Part shown: positions 7,237 through 12,645 of the stretch, piece after piece | Layout: each line of letters opens with the position of its first letter | Numbering within the stretch: position 1 is the stretch's first letter | Origin: Clostridia bacterium | GTDB taxonomy: Bacteria > Bacillota > Clostridia > Oscillospirales > CAG-272 | NCBI GenBank assembly: GCA_017518025.1 | Contig: JAFWWR010000335.1 | Span: forward strand, 1-14,863 | Reading direction: 5' to 3' | Length of the DNA stretch: 14,863 bases | Program-made: the position numbers and the translations under genes | Notes under the pieces: generated by a model | What the model was told of the DNA's origin: nothing | What the model saw: only the letters and a program-made list of their open reading frames with translations | Databases searched by the model: none

Positions 7237-7971
7237 TTATGTTTCAAACTCGTACGAAAGACAGGACAGGACGGTCTGAGCCACGGTCTCGGTGCGCAGG
7301 ATCCGGGCTCCGAGAGACACCGTTTTCATGCCCGCGGCCGCCGCCTCGGCGGCTTCCTCCGGAGAAAAACCGCCCTCGGGACCGATGACGACGGACACCG
7401 TGCCGGGTCTCTCTCTCCGCAGGACTTCCCGGAGGGATTCCCCGCCTCCCTCGTAGCAGAAAAGGGGTATATCGGCCTCTACCGCCGCCTTTATCGCCTC
7501 GGAGAAGGGGATCGCGTCGCCCACCCCGGGGATCGCGCCTCTGCCGCACTGCATGGCGGCTTCCGCGGCGATCTTCCTCCACCGCTCCGCTTTTTTGCCG
7601 GCGGAGCGTTCGTCCGGGCGCGACACGCACCGGGACGAGAGGAACGGCGTGACGGACGCGGCGCCGCACTCCACGGATTTCTGCACCACGGAGTCGAATT
7701 TGTCGCCCTTGACCAGCGCCTGATACACGGCTGCCCGGTAGGGCGGCTCGCCCGCGCTCTTCGATAGGGAGATCACCCGGACGGCGACGGTGGGCCCTAC
7801 GGACTCGACGGCGCAGAGGCAGTCGGTCCCGGCTCCGTCGCAGAGGATGAGCTTTTCCCCCTCCTTCATGCGGAGAGAGGATGATATGTGTCTCGCGTCG
7901 TCTCCGGTGATCTCGAACAGGTCGCCGGGGGCCGGCGCGGAAGCGTCTTTGTTTATGAAAAATCGCGGCAT
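7237..7971 (-). CDS. rsmE: 16S rRNA (uracil1498-N3)-methyltransferase RsmE
   Basis: 244 residues, the family's usual length. RsmE methylates U1498 of 16S rRNA in the decoding region using S-adenosylmethionine. The N-terminal PUA-like domain (about 1-70: MPRFFINKD, then DDARHISSSLRMKEGE) leads into a SPOUT-class trefoil-knot domain. That domain shows IGPEGGFSPEEA at 196-207 and LGARILRTETVAQT at 220-233, the cofactor-binding knot; the last residue of the usual LRTETA is Val here, a mild substitution. Ribosome binding site GAGAGG about eight bases before the ATG. It stands alone between its own promoter (8002-8030) and terminator (7175-7202), without the prmA neighbour that it has in many Bacillota. 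Confidence 0.96.
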   Translation of the reverse strand: MPRFFINKDASAPAPGDLFEITGDDARHISSSLRMKEGEKLILCDGAGTDCLCAVESVGPTVAVRVISLSKSAGEPPYRAAVYQALVKGDKFDSVVQKSVECGAASVTPFLSSRCVSRPDERSAGKKAERWRKIAAEAAMQCGRGAIPGVGDAIPFSEAIKAAVEADIPLFCYEGGGESLREVLRRERPGTVSVVIGPEGGFSPEEAAEAAAAGMKTVSLGARILRTETVAQTVLSCLSYEFET

Positions 7972-8001
7972 GATACGTTACCTCTCTGTTTTGTTCAATA
8001 T

Positions 8002-8030
8002 ATTCTACCATAGACGGGGGAGAAAAGCAA
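8002..8030 (-). promoter_or_regulatory. Probable rsmE promoter
   Basis: Minus strand TTGCTT (8025-8030), 17-base spacer, TAGAAT (8002-8007). The -10 box matches five of six and the -35 only three of six, with ideal spacing. It would start transcription near 7995, about 24 bases before the rsmE ATG. Confidence 0.5.
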
Positions 8031-8050
8031 ATCCGGGGACTGAGCGGAAC

Positions 8051-8155
8051 ACTTTCCTCACGCGGCGGAAAAATGATATGCCATCCCGCCGGGACGGAGT
8101 GATATACTTTCTTCCTGCGGAGGAAAGTGTGATATACGCGCCTGTCGGCGCGTGT
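8051..8155. repeat. Array of four distinct hairpins joined by GTGATATAC linkers
   Basis: Between rsmE and the rnpB terminator lies a run of consecutive inverted repeats. A: TTTCC/GGAAA (8053-8057 with 8067-8071, degenerate). B: CCATCCC/GGGACGG (8081-8087 with 8091-8097, one A-C mismatch). C: ACTTTCTTCC/GGAGGAAAGT (8106-8115 with 8119-8128, one T-G wobble). D: ACGCGCC/GGCGCGT (8136-8142 with 8147-8153, perfect). The units are joined by TGATATG at 8074-8080 and by the identical nonamer GTGATATAC at 8099-8107 and 8129-8137. Stems differ while linkers are kept, which is the signature of a modular intergenic repeat rather than a single structural RNA or a CRISPR array. No reading frame of interest lies here. 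Function is unknown; a family of short palindromic elements or a transcript-processing site are possibilities. Confidence 0.65.
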
Positions 8156-8156
8156 T

Positions 8157-8184
8157 AAAAAAAGACCACGGCCTGGGCCGTAGT
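8157..8184 (-). terminator. Intrinsic terminator of rnpB
   Basis: On the minus strand ACTACGGCC, two bases, GGCCGTGGT (8165-8184; nine pairs with one wobble) followed by C and seven T. It starts nine bases after the 3' end of the RNase P RNA. Confidence 0.88.
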
Positions 8185-8192
8185 ATTTTTTT

Positions 8193-8614
8193 GAGCGGGC
8201 TTGTAAGCCGGGTTCTGTACGCGCTGAAAGCGCGCAGCTGCCATCTGTCTGCGGCGCACGTTGCCGTGCGTCTGAAGCCACCCGCGGATATGCCGGACCG
8301 GCACCGCGCCTGCCACCGGGGTCCCCGGCGAACCGCGAACAGCGGTTCGTGGGGAATGGCCGGCGCGACTCCGCATACGGTGTTGCTCCGGATAGGGTTT
8401 ACATTTGCACGCAGTTGCCTGCCGTGCCGGTGAGCTCTTACCTCGCCTTTCCATCTGTACCGGCTGCGTTGACGCAGCTTAGGTAGGCTATTTCTGTTGC
8501 ACTTTCCCGGGAGTCGCCTCCGGCGGACGTTATCCGTTATCCTGTCCTGCGGAGCCCGGACTTTCCTCACGTCGGCGCCTTTCGGCGTCCGTCGCGCGGC
8601 AGCCCCGCCCGCTC
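8193..8614 (-). ncRNA. rnpB: RNase P RNA, bacterial type A
   Basis: The catalytic RNA that removes 5' leaders from tRNA precursors together with RnpA protein. On the minus strand the hallmark 5' block GAGGAAAGTCCGGGCTCC (complement of 8551-8568) and the 3' block ACAGAACCCGGCTTACA (complement of 8202-8218) are both present, as are the internal conserved pieces AGTGCAACAGA, GGTAAGAGC and ATCCGGAGCAA. The ends were set by the P1 helix: GAGCGGGC starting at 8614 pairs with GCCCGCTC ending at 8193. That gives 422 bases, in the normal range. The 5' conserved block resembles the E. coli ancestral A type rather than the Bacillus B type, as expected in most Clostridia. A consensus promoter lies directly upstream and a strong terminator directly downstream. 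Open frames across this stretch are by-products of the GC-rich RNA gene. Confidence 0.96.
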
Positions 8615-8620
8615 GCGTAG

Positions 8621-8649
8621 ATTATACCCCTTTTGGGACGGTCTGTCAA
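8621..8649 (-). promoter_or_regulatory. Consensus promoter of rnpB
   Basis: Perfect TTGACA (8644-8649), 17-base spacer and perfect TATAAT (8621-8626) on the minus strand. The predicted start falls about seven bases downstream, at the first base of the P1 helix (8614). This is the strongest promoter in the window, as suits a stable RNA. Confidence 0.92.
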
Positions 8650-8699
8650 CATTTTCGCCGGATTACCGCCGCCGTAACGGATAATTCACACTAAATATG

Positions 8700-8728
8700 T
8701 TGTTTATTTTCAAAATAGGTGGTAAAAT
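8700..8728 (+). promoter_or_regulatory. Candidate promoter of the sortase operon
   Basis: Plus strand TTGTTT (8700-8705), 17-base spacer, TAAAAT (8723-8728). The -10 box is good and the -35 weak. It lies back-to-back with the rnpB promoter and 44 bases before the sortase start codon. It also argues against a start at the earlier ATG (8697), which would lie upstream of the transcript. Confidence 0.5.
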
Positions 8729-8771
8729 AGTATCGGAAGAGTGCGGACGCCCGCGCGGAAACGGAGACAAC

Positions 8772-9938
8772 ATGAGTTCCGGAAAAAAGAAAAAAAAACA
8801 CGGAAACAAAAAGAATAACGCAAAAAACAGGCCCTCGCCCGCCGCGAAGAAGACCGCGGCGCCGGCTGAAGAGTCTTCTCTCCGCGCGCCCGGGCAGATA
8901 TCGGAAGAGATCCCGGAGATCACCGTGCCCGTGCCGGCTGCTGAAGAAACGGCGGCCGGGAATGCCGCGCCGGAAGAGACCGTCCCCGAAGAGGCAGTTC
9001 CCGAAGAGGCAGTTCCCACCCTTGACGAAAGACTCCGCGACCTCCGCCCGGACGACATCCGCGACGGCGGAACGGCTCCCCGCCGCAAAAAGGGCGGCGC
9101 CCTGTCCCTCATCGCCTTTATCCTCTGCGTCGCGGTCAGCGCGGTCACGCTTTTCCTGCTGGCGCGGAACCTCTACGCCAAGTACAAGGGACAGCTTATC
9201 TACGACGAGATCGCCGACATCTTCGACATCGGCATGAGGGGAGACTCCGAGGGCCCATCCAAGGCGAAGACCTCCCCCGCGACCCTGACCATGGACGAGA
9301 TCATCAAAAACAACTCCGAGGGCAAGAGCGGTCTCGACGGGGAGCACAGCGAAGAGCTGTCCCGACTCAGAGCCACGCTGACCTCGCTGAAAAAAGCCAA
9401 TCCCGACACCTACGGGTGGATAAAGGTCGAGGGAACGAACATCGACTATCCCGTGGTGAAGCGAGGCGACAACGAATACTACCTCGACCACGCGTACACG
9501 GGCGAATACCTGCCGGTGGGCGCCATATTCGCGGACTTCCGCACCTCGGACACCTTCTCCGAGAACCTGAATCTGGTGATTTACGGCCATAACGTGAATA
9601 CCGGCTCCATGTTCGGGAGTCTCAAGGAATTCCTCAACAAAGACGTCTTTTACAACAACAGGATCACCGTCTACACAATGGACGGCATATTCACCTACCG
9701 GCCGTTCTGCATCCACGAGACGCCGTACGACTCCGGTTTCATCAGCACGGCATTTGAGTCCTGGGACGGCTACGTCGGTTTTCTGAATGAGCTGGCGGCG
9801 GATTCGAAGATCAAGGCGCCCGACGGCGTGACGCTGGACGAGAACACGCGGATCCTGACCCTTTCCACCTGCACCAACGGCGCGGCGGACAACCGCCTGG
9901 CGCTCCACGCGGTGCTGGAGTCCTCCGTGACGGATTGA
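8772..9938 (+). CDS. Class B sortase with a long cytoplasmic N-terminal tail
   Basis: 388 residues. The C-terminal half (about 212-380) is a sortase B domain: YGWIKVEGTNIDYPVV at 214-229, YYLDHAYTGE at 236-245, active-site H273 in VIYGHN, C367 in TLSTC, and R375 in DNRLALHAV. Sortases cut a sorting motif on secreted proteins and attach them to peptidoglycan or to each other. One membrane helix at about 110-132 holds it with the catalytic domain outside. The 109 residues before it are unusual: a Lys-rich start (SSGKKKKKHGNKKNN), then an Ala/Pro/Glu-rich stretch with repeats of PEEAVP. The start at 8772 is chosen because GGAG lies five bases upstream; an in-frame ATG at 8697 precedes the likely promoter. 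No protein with a sorting signal is in this window, so the substrate is unknown. The operon continues with rlmA, nine bases after the stop. Confidence 0.94.
   Translation: MSSGKKKKKHGNKKNNAKNRPSPAAKKTAAPAEESSLRAPGQISEEIPEITVPVPAAEETAAGNAAPEETVPEEAVPEEAVPTLDERLRDLRPDDIRDGGTAPRRKKGGALSLIAFILCVAVSAVTLFLLARNLYAKYKGQLIYDEIADIFDIGMRGDSEGPSKAKTSPATLTMDEIIKNNSEGKSGLDGEHSEELSRLRATLTSLKKANPDTYGWIKVEGTNIDYPVVKRGDNEYYLDHAYTGEYLPVGAIFADFRTSDTFSENLNLVIYGHNVNTGSMFGSLKEFLNKDVFYNNRITVYTMDGIFTYRPFCIHETPYDSGFISTAFESWDGYVGFLNELAADSKIKAPDGVTLDENTRILTLSTCTNGAADNRLALHAVLESSVTD
8988..9017 (+). repeat. Two exact tandem copies of a 15-base unit inside the sortase gene
   Basis: GAAGAGGCAGTTCCC is repeated twice without change at 8988-9002 and 9003-9017, encoding EEAVP twice. 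A diverged copy, GAAGAGACCGTCCCC, lies immediately before. The exact identity suggests a recent in-frame duplication by slippage in the cytoplasmic tail. Confidence 0.85.
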
Positions 9939-9947
9939 GAGGCCGGG

Positions 9948-10838
9948 ATGAAGAACGTTTTTGACCTGATCGTCTGCCCGGTATGCGGCTCGCGCCTCGA
10001 AAAGAACGGCGGGAGTCTGTTCTGCACCGGCGAAGGACGGCGCCACACCTTCGACATTGCGTCGGAGGGTTACGTGAACCTGCTCCCTCCGGGGAAGAAA
10101 AACAACGCGAAGACGGGCGACCGCCGGGAACTCATCAGATCCAGGACCCGCTTCCTCGGGACGGGGAAGTACGACCGGATCTCCGACGCCGTCGCCTCGC
10201 TTCTCTTGAAATACGCTCCCCGCGACGCGGACGGGATCGCCGTCGCCGATCTCGGATGCGGAGAGGGGTACCACACCTGCCGTATAGCCGACGCCGTGAG
10301 AAAATCGGGCGCAGGGCCCGCGGCGGTGGGAATAGACGCGTCGAAATACGGAGTCGCCGCCGGAGCGAAGAGAGCGGCGGGATCGGGATTTTCGACGTTT
10401 GACTCAAACGACGGATCCTTCCTCTGCTTTTTTGCCGGAAACGTGTTCCGCCCGCCGATGGCGGATCTTTGCCTCGACGGCGCGGTCTCCATGTTTGCGC
10501 CCGTGGCGTGGGAAGAAGCGGCGCGGGTGCTCCGACGCGGAGGCGTGCTGACCGTCACCGGATCCGGCCCCGACCACCTGATCGAGATGCGGAAAATGAT
10601 CTACGACGACGTCCGGGTGCGGCGGAAAGAGCTTCCGGAGCCGGAGGGCTTCCGCATTGCCGGGACGGAACGGCTCACCTACCGGATAGACCTTGAGAGC
10701 AGGGAAGAGACGGCGGACCTTTTCGGCATGACGCCCTTTGCCTGCCGTGTGCCGGAGAGCGTCAGAGAAAAAATGACGGAGCGTGACGGAATGACCGTCA
10801 CCGTCGACGCGGTAAATACAGTTTACGAGAAGATCTGA
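9948..10838 (+). CDS. rlmA: 23S rRNA (guanine-N1)-methyltransferase, RlmA family
   Basis: 296 residues, slightly longer than the usual 270-285. RlmA enzymes methylate N1 of a guanine in 23S rRNA helix 35 (G745 in Gram-negatives, G748 in Gram-positives, where the homologue TlrB affects tylosin resistance). The N-terminal zinc knuckle is present: C10, C13, C26 and H33 (CPVC, then FCTGEGRRHTFD), followed by the family hallmark GYVNLLPPGK at 41-50 and RSRTRFLGTGKYDRIS at 64-79. The SAM-binding motif I is VADLGCGEGYHT at 99-110, with the acidic GID at 128-130. Which base is modified cannot be told from sequence, though lineage favours G748. Ribosome binding site GAGAGG overlaps the sortase stop. 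The link to a sortase is probably operon convenience rather than shared function. Confidence 0.92.
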   Translation: MKNVFDLIVCPVCGSRLEKNGGSLFCTGEGRRHTFDIASEGYVNLLPPGKKNNAKTGDRRELIRSRTRFLGTGKYDRISDAVASLLLKYAPRDADGIAVADLGCGEGYHTCRIADAVRKSGAGPAAVGIDASKYGVAAGAKRAAGSGFSTFDSNDGSFLCFFAGNVFRPPMADLCLDGAVSMFAPVAWEEAARVLRRGGVLTVTGSGPDHLIEMRKMIYDDVRVRRKELPEPEGFRIAGTERLTYRIDLESREETADLFGMTPFACRVPESVREKMTERDGMTVTVDAVNTVYEKI

Positions 10839-10851
10839 GAGGCGGAACTTC

Positions 10852-11631
10852 ATGAAAATATCGGTCCTGATACCCATGTATAACGAGGAGAACTGCGTCG
10901 GCTCCACCGCGGACGCGCTTGTCCGCGCCATGGACGGACTTTGCTCCGGGGCGGGGCGGGAATACGAGATCATCCTCTCGGACGACGGTTCCTCCGACGG
11001 AACTTTGACGATTGCCGAAAACAAATCCGCGGAATACCCCGGGACAATCAGGGTGATCTCCTCGCCGGTGAACCGGGGCAAAGGCGCGGCGATCCGCCGC
11101 GCGGTACTCGCGTCGGAAGGGGACTGCGTCGTGTTTACCGACTGCGACCTCGCCTACGGCACGGACGTGATCGGCGAGGCGGTGCGTATCATGAAGGAGA
11201 CCGGCGCGGATCTGGTGATCGGCTCCCGGGCCATCCACCCGGAGGGGTACGAGGGGTACACCCGGCTGAGGAAGGCCGCGTCCCGCGCCTTCAAAAAAAT
11301 GCTCGCCATGCGGGCGGGGTTCCGTCTCACGGATTCCCAGTGCGGCTTCAAGGCGATACGCGCCGGGGCGGCGAGGGATCTCTTCGAAAACTCCGTCACC
11401 GACGGATGGTCATTCGATTTCGAGATACTGATGCTGGCCGAAAAGCGCGGATACTTGGTCCGCGAGATGCCGGTGAAGGTGCTGATACACAAGGAATCGC
11501 GGATACACGTCCTGCGGGACAGCGTAAAAATGGCCCGCGACGTGGGCAGGATAAAAAAGAGGGTCAGAAATCTGCCGGACAAAAAAGACCCCCGCGGAGC
11601 CGGCGGCGCCGCGGGAGAGGATCACGCGTAA
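10852..11631 (+). CDS. Family 2 glycosyltransferase, dolichyl-phosphate sugar synthase-like
   Basis: 259 residues, a GT-A fold enzyme that probably moves a sugar from a nucleotide donor to a polyprenyl phosphate at the cytoplasmic membrane face. Seen: MKISVLIPMYNEE at the N-terminus, nucleotide-binding DDGSSDGT at 44-51, the DxD metal motif TDCDLAYGTD at 96-105, GSRAI at 124-128, and the acceptor-side RLTDSQCGFKAIR at 158-170 with GWSFDFEIL at 185-193, all typical of the DPM/DPG synthase group. There are no membrane helices, so it is a peripheral enzyme. The last 20 residues (DKKDPRGAGGAAGEDHA) are low complexity and overlap the terminator of the opposing gene. Ribosome binding site GAGAGGCGG; 13 bases after rlmA. 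Donor sugar and final glycoconjugate are unknown. Confidence 0.93.
   Translation: MKISVLIPMYNEENCVGSTADALVRAMDGLCSGAGREYEIILSDDGSSDGTLTIAENKSAEYPGTIRVISSPVNRGKGAAIRRAVLASEGDCVVFTDCDLAYGTDVIGEAVRIMKETGADLVIGSRAIHPEGYEGYTRLRKAASRAFKKMLAMRAGFRLTDSQCGFKAIRAGAARDLFENSVTDGWSFDFEILMLAEKRGYLVREMPVKVLIHKESRIHVLRDSVKMARDVGRIKKRVRNLPDKKDPRGAGGAAGEDHA
11581..11615 (-). terminator. Intrinsic terminator of the SleB-like hydrolase gene, inside the opposing coding sequence
   Basis: On the minus strand CCCGCGG (11609-11615), an 11-base inner segment that is itself GC-rich, CCGCGGG (11591-11597), then GGTC and six T (11581-11586). It begins seven bases after the stop of the minus-strand hydrolase gene and lies wholly in the last codons of the plus-strand glycosyltransferase. 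On the plus strand the A-run precedes the stem, so it should not stop that transcript. Confidence 0.7.
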
Positions 11632-12464
11632 AAGTCGTGGTTGCCAATAGTCATCACATACTTGCAGTTGTTCGTGATCCAGAACGATTCAGCCAGCCGC
11701 TCGTTGAGGAAGAACATGATCTCATCGGAGGTCCTGTATCCCTCGAGGATCATTTTCGCCGCGGCGACTGAATCGGAGTCGGGAACTTCGTACACGGTGC
11801 CGATGGCCGCCGGCGTGAACTGCACGCCGTCCTTTGTGTCGAATATCACCCCGTAGATCGAGTCGGGGTACGACGGATCGGCGACTCTGTTCATGATGAC
11901 GGTGCCCACGGCGAGTTTTCCGTCGAAGCATTCTCCCCGGGCCTCCGCCGAGATGATCCTGGAGAGCCAGAACAGCTCCCCGTCGTCGTAGCAGAATTCG
12001 CCCCGGACCGTGGCGAGCCGCACCCGGGTGAGCGAGGCGGTCCTTCTGCTCCCGATCCATTCTATCCTGTAGCCGAAGGCGGCTGCCAGCGCACTCAGCG
12101 GCGCCATGGTGACGCCGTTTTCGATAAAGACTCCGTATTTGCACGGAATACATCTGCCGTTGGCCTCGATGAAGGGGCTCCCGTTCGTCGCCCGGAGCGT
12201 CAGCGAGTCCGTCTCCACGCGGGCGGTGCTGTCGCTCCGCGACCAGCTCACACGGCAGACGCCGCAGAACTCGGCGAACTCCCTCAGGGACACGTACGTG
12301 GCGTCGGAGATGAGCACGCACCTGCCCCCGTAGGGTCTGCCGTCCGCCACGACGCGCACCGCGTCGGGCTCCGCCCGCGGCCCTTCCGGCGCCGCGGAAA
12401 AAACGGGGCTCAGCGTCAGGACCGTAAGTACCGCCGCGGCCGCGATGCGGCGCATGGTTTTCAT
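11622..12464 (-). CDS. Secreted cell wall hydrolase: copper amine oxidase-like stalk domain plus SleB/CwlJ-type domain
   Basis: 280 residues. A signal peptide (MKTMRRIAAAAVLTVLTLS, likely cut near FSAA at 22-25) is followed by a copper amine oxidase N-terminal-like domain at about 38-150 (TYVSLREFAEF at 56-66, IENGVTMAPLSALAAAFGY at 114-132). This fold serves as a wall-binding or stalk module in Clostridia. The C-terminal domain at about 166-279 is of the SleB/CwlJ hydrolase family: LSRIISAEARGE with the presumed catalytic E174, AVGTVIMNRV at 185-194, and FTPAAIGTVY at 216-225. SleB cuts spore cortex, but many non-spore relatives exist, so a general lytic role is as likely. Two CxxC motifs (C67/C70 and C105/C108) are odd for an exported protein. 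The start at 12464 has a weak GGA four bases upstream; ATG 12473, three codons earlier, is the alternative. Convergent with the glycosyltransferase, stop codons overlapping. Confidence 0.9.
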   Translation of the reverse strand: MKTMRRIAAAAVLTVLTLSPVFSAAPEGPRAEPDAVRVVADGRPYGGRCVLISDATYVSLREFAEFCGVCRVSWSRSDSTARVETDSLTLRATNGSPFIEANGRCIPCKYGVFIENGVTMAPLSALAAAFGYRIEWIGSRRTASLTRVRLATVRGEFCYDDGELFWLSRIISAEARGECFDGKLAVGTVIMNRVADPSYPDSIYGVIFDTKDGVQFTPAAIGTVYEVPDSDSVAAAKMILEGYRTSDEIMFFLNERLAESFWITNNCKYVMTIGNHDFYA

Positions 12465-12549
12465 AATATCCATTGTTTTTGCACGGCCGGAAGTTGTCCG
12501 ACCTCTCCCTTTAAGGATTACGGCCCCGGCGAGGGACCGTTGCCCTATT

Positions 12550-12578
12550 ATTCTATCATCGGGAAGTTTTTTATTCAA
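12550..12578 (-). promoter_or_regulatory. Probable promoter of the SleB-like hydrolase gene
   Basis: Minus strand TTGAAT (12573-12578), 17-base spacer, TAGAAT (12550-12555). Four and five of six matches with ideal spacing. Leader of about 80 bases. I could not find an equally good promoter for the divergent lipoprotein gene in the same 180-base gap. Confidence 0.55.
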
Positions 12579-12645
12579 CGAACAATATTTGTCTTTCAAA
12601 ATTTTGGAAATTCCGTCCCGTCCGCCGGGGAAAGGAGACGTCACG

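Noticed and set aside
8051..8062. A 12-base stretch, ACTTTCCTCACG, shared with the conserved 5' block of rnpB (8560-8571)
   Set aside because: It could suggest a duplicated rnpB fragment, but identity stops after 12 bases and the copy is explained as an arm of the first hairpin of the array. Treated as coincidence.
8051..8153. CRISPR array
   Set aside because: Repeats are only nine bases, the units are palindromic and differ from each other, and no cas gene is near.
8058..8570. Open frames inside the 8058-8570 stretch on both strands
   Set aside because: The stretch is mostly the RNase P RNA gene, with conserved blocks at both ends, P1 pairing, a promoter and a terminator. Protein products there are spurious.
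8691..10274. Minus-strand open frame of 527 codons opposite the sortase and rlmA
   Set aside because: Both plus-strand genes have intact catalytic motifs and ribosome binding sites. Long antisense frames are expected in GC-rich genes.
12597..12606. CAAAATTTTG palindrome in the divergent gap
   Set aside because: Ten bases of A/T-rich palindrome in an AT-rich intergenic stretch are expected by chance; no second copy was seen.
12445..12645. N-terminal extension of the solute-binding lipoprotein
   Set aside because: It would put 67 residues in front of a clear lipoprotein signal peptide and would overlap the start and promoter of the divergent hydrolase gene. The strong ribosome binding site before 12646 decides the start.
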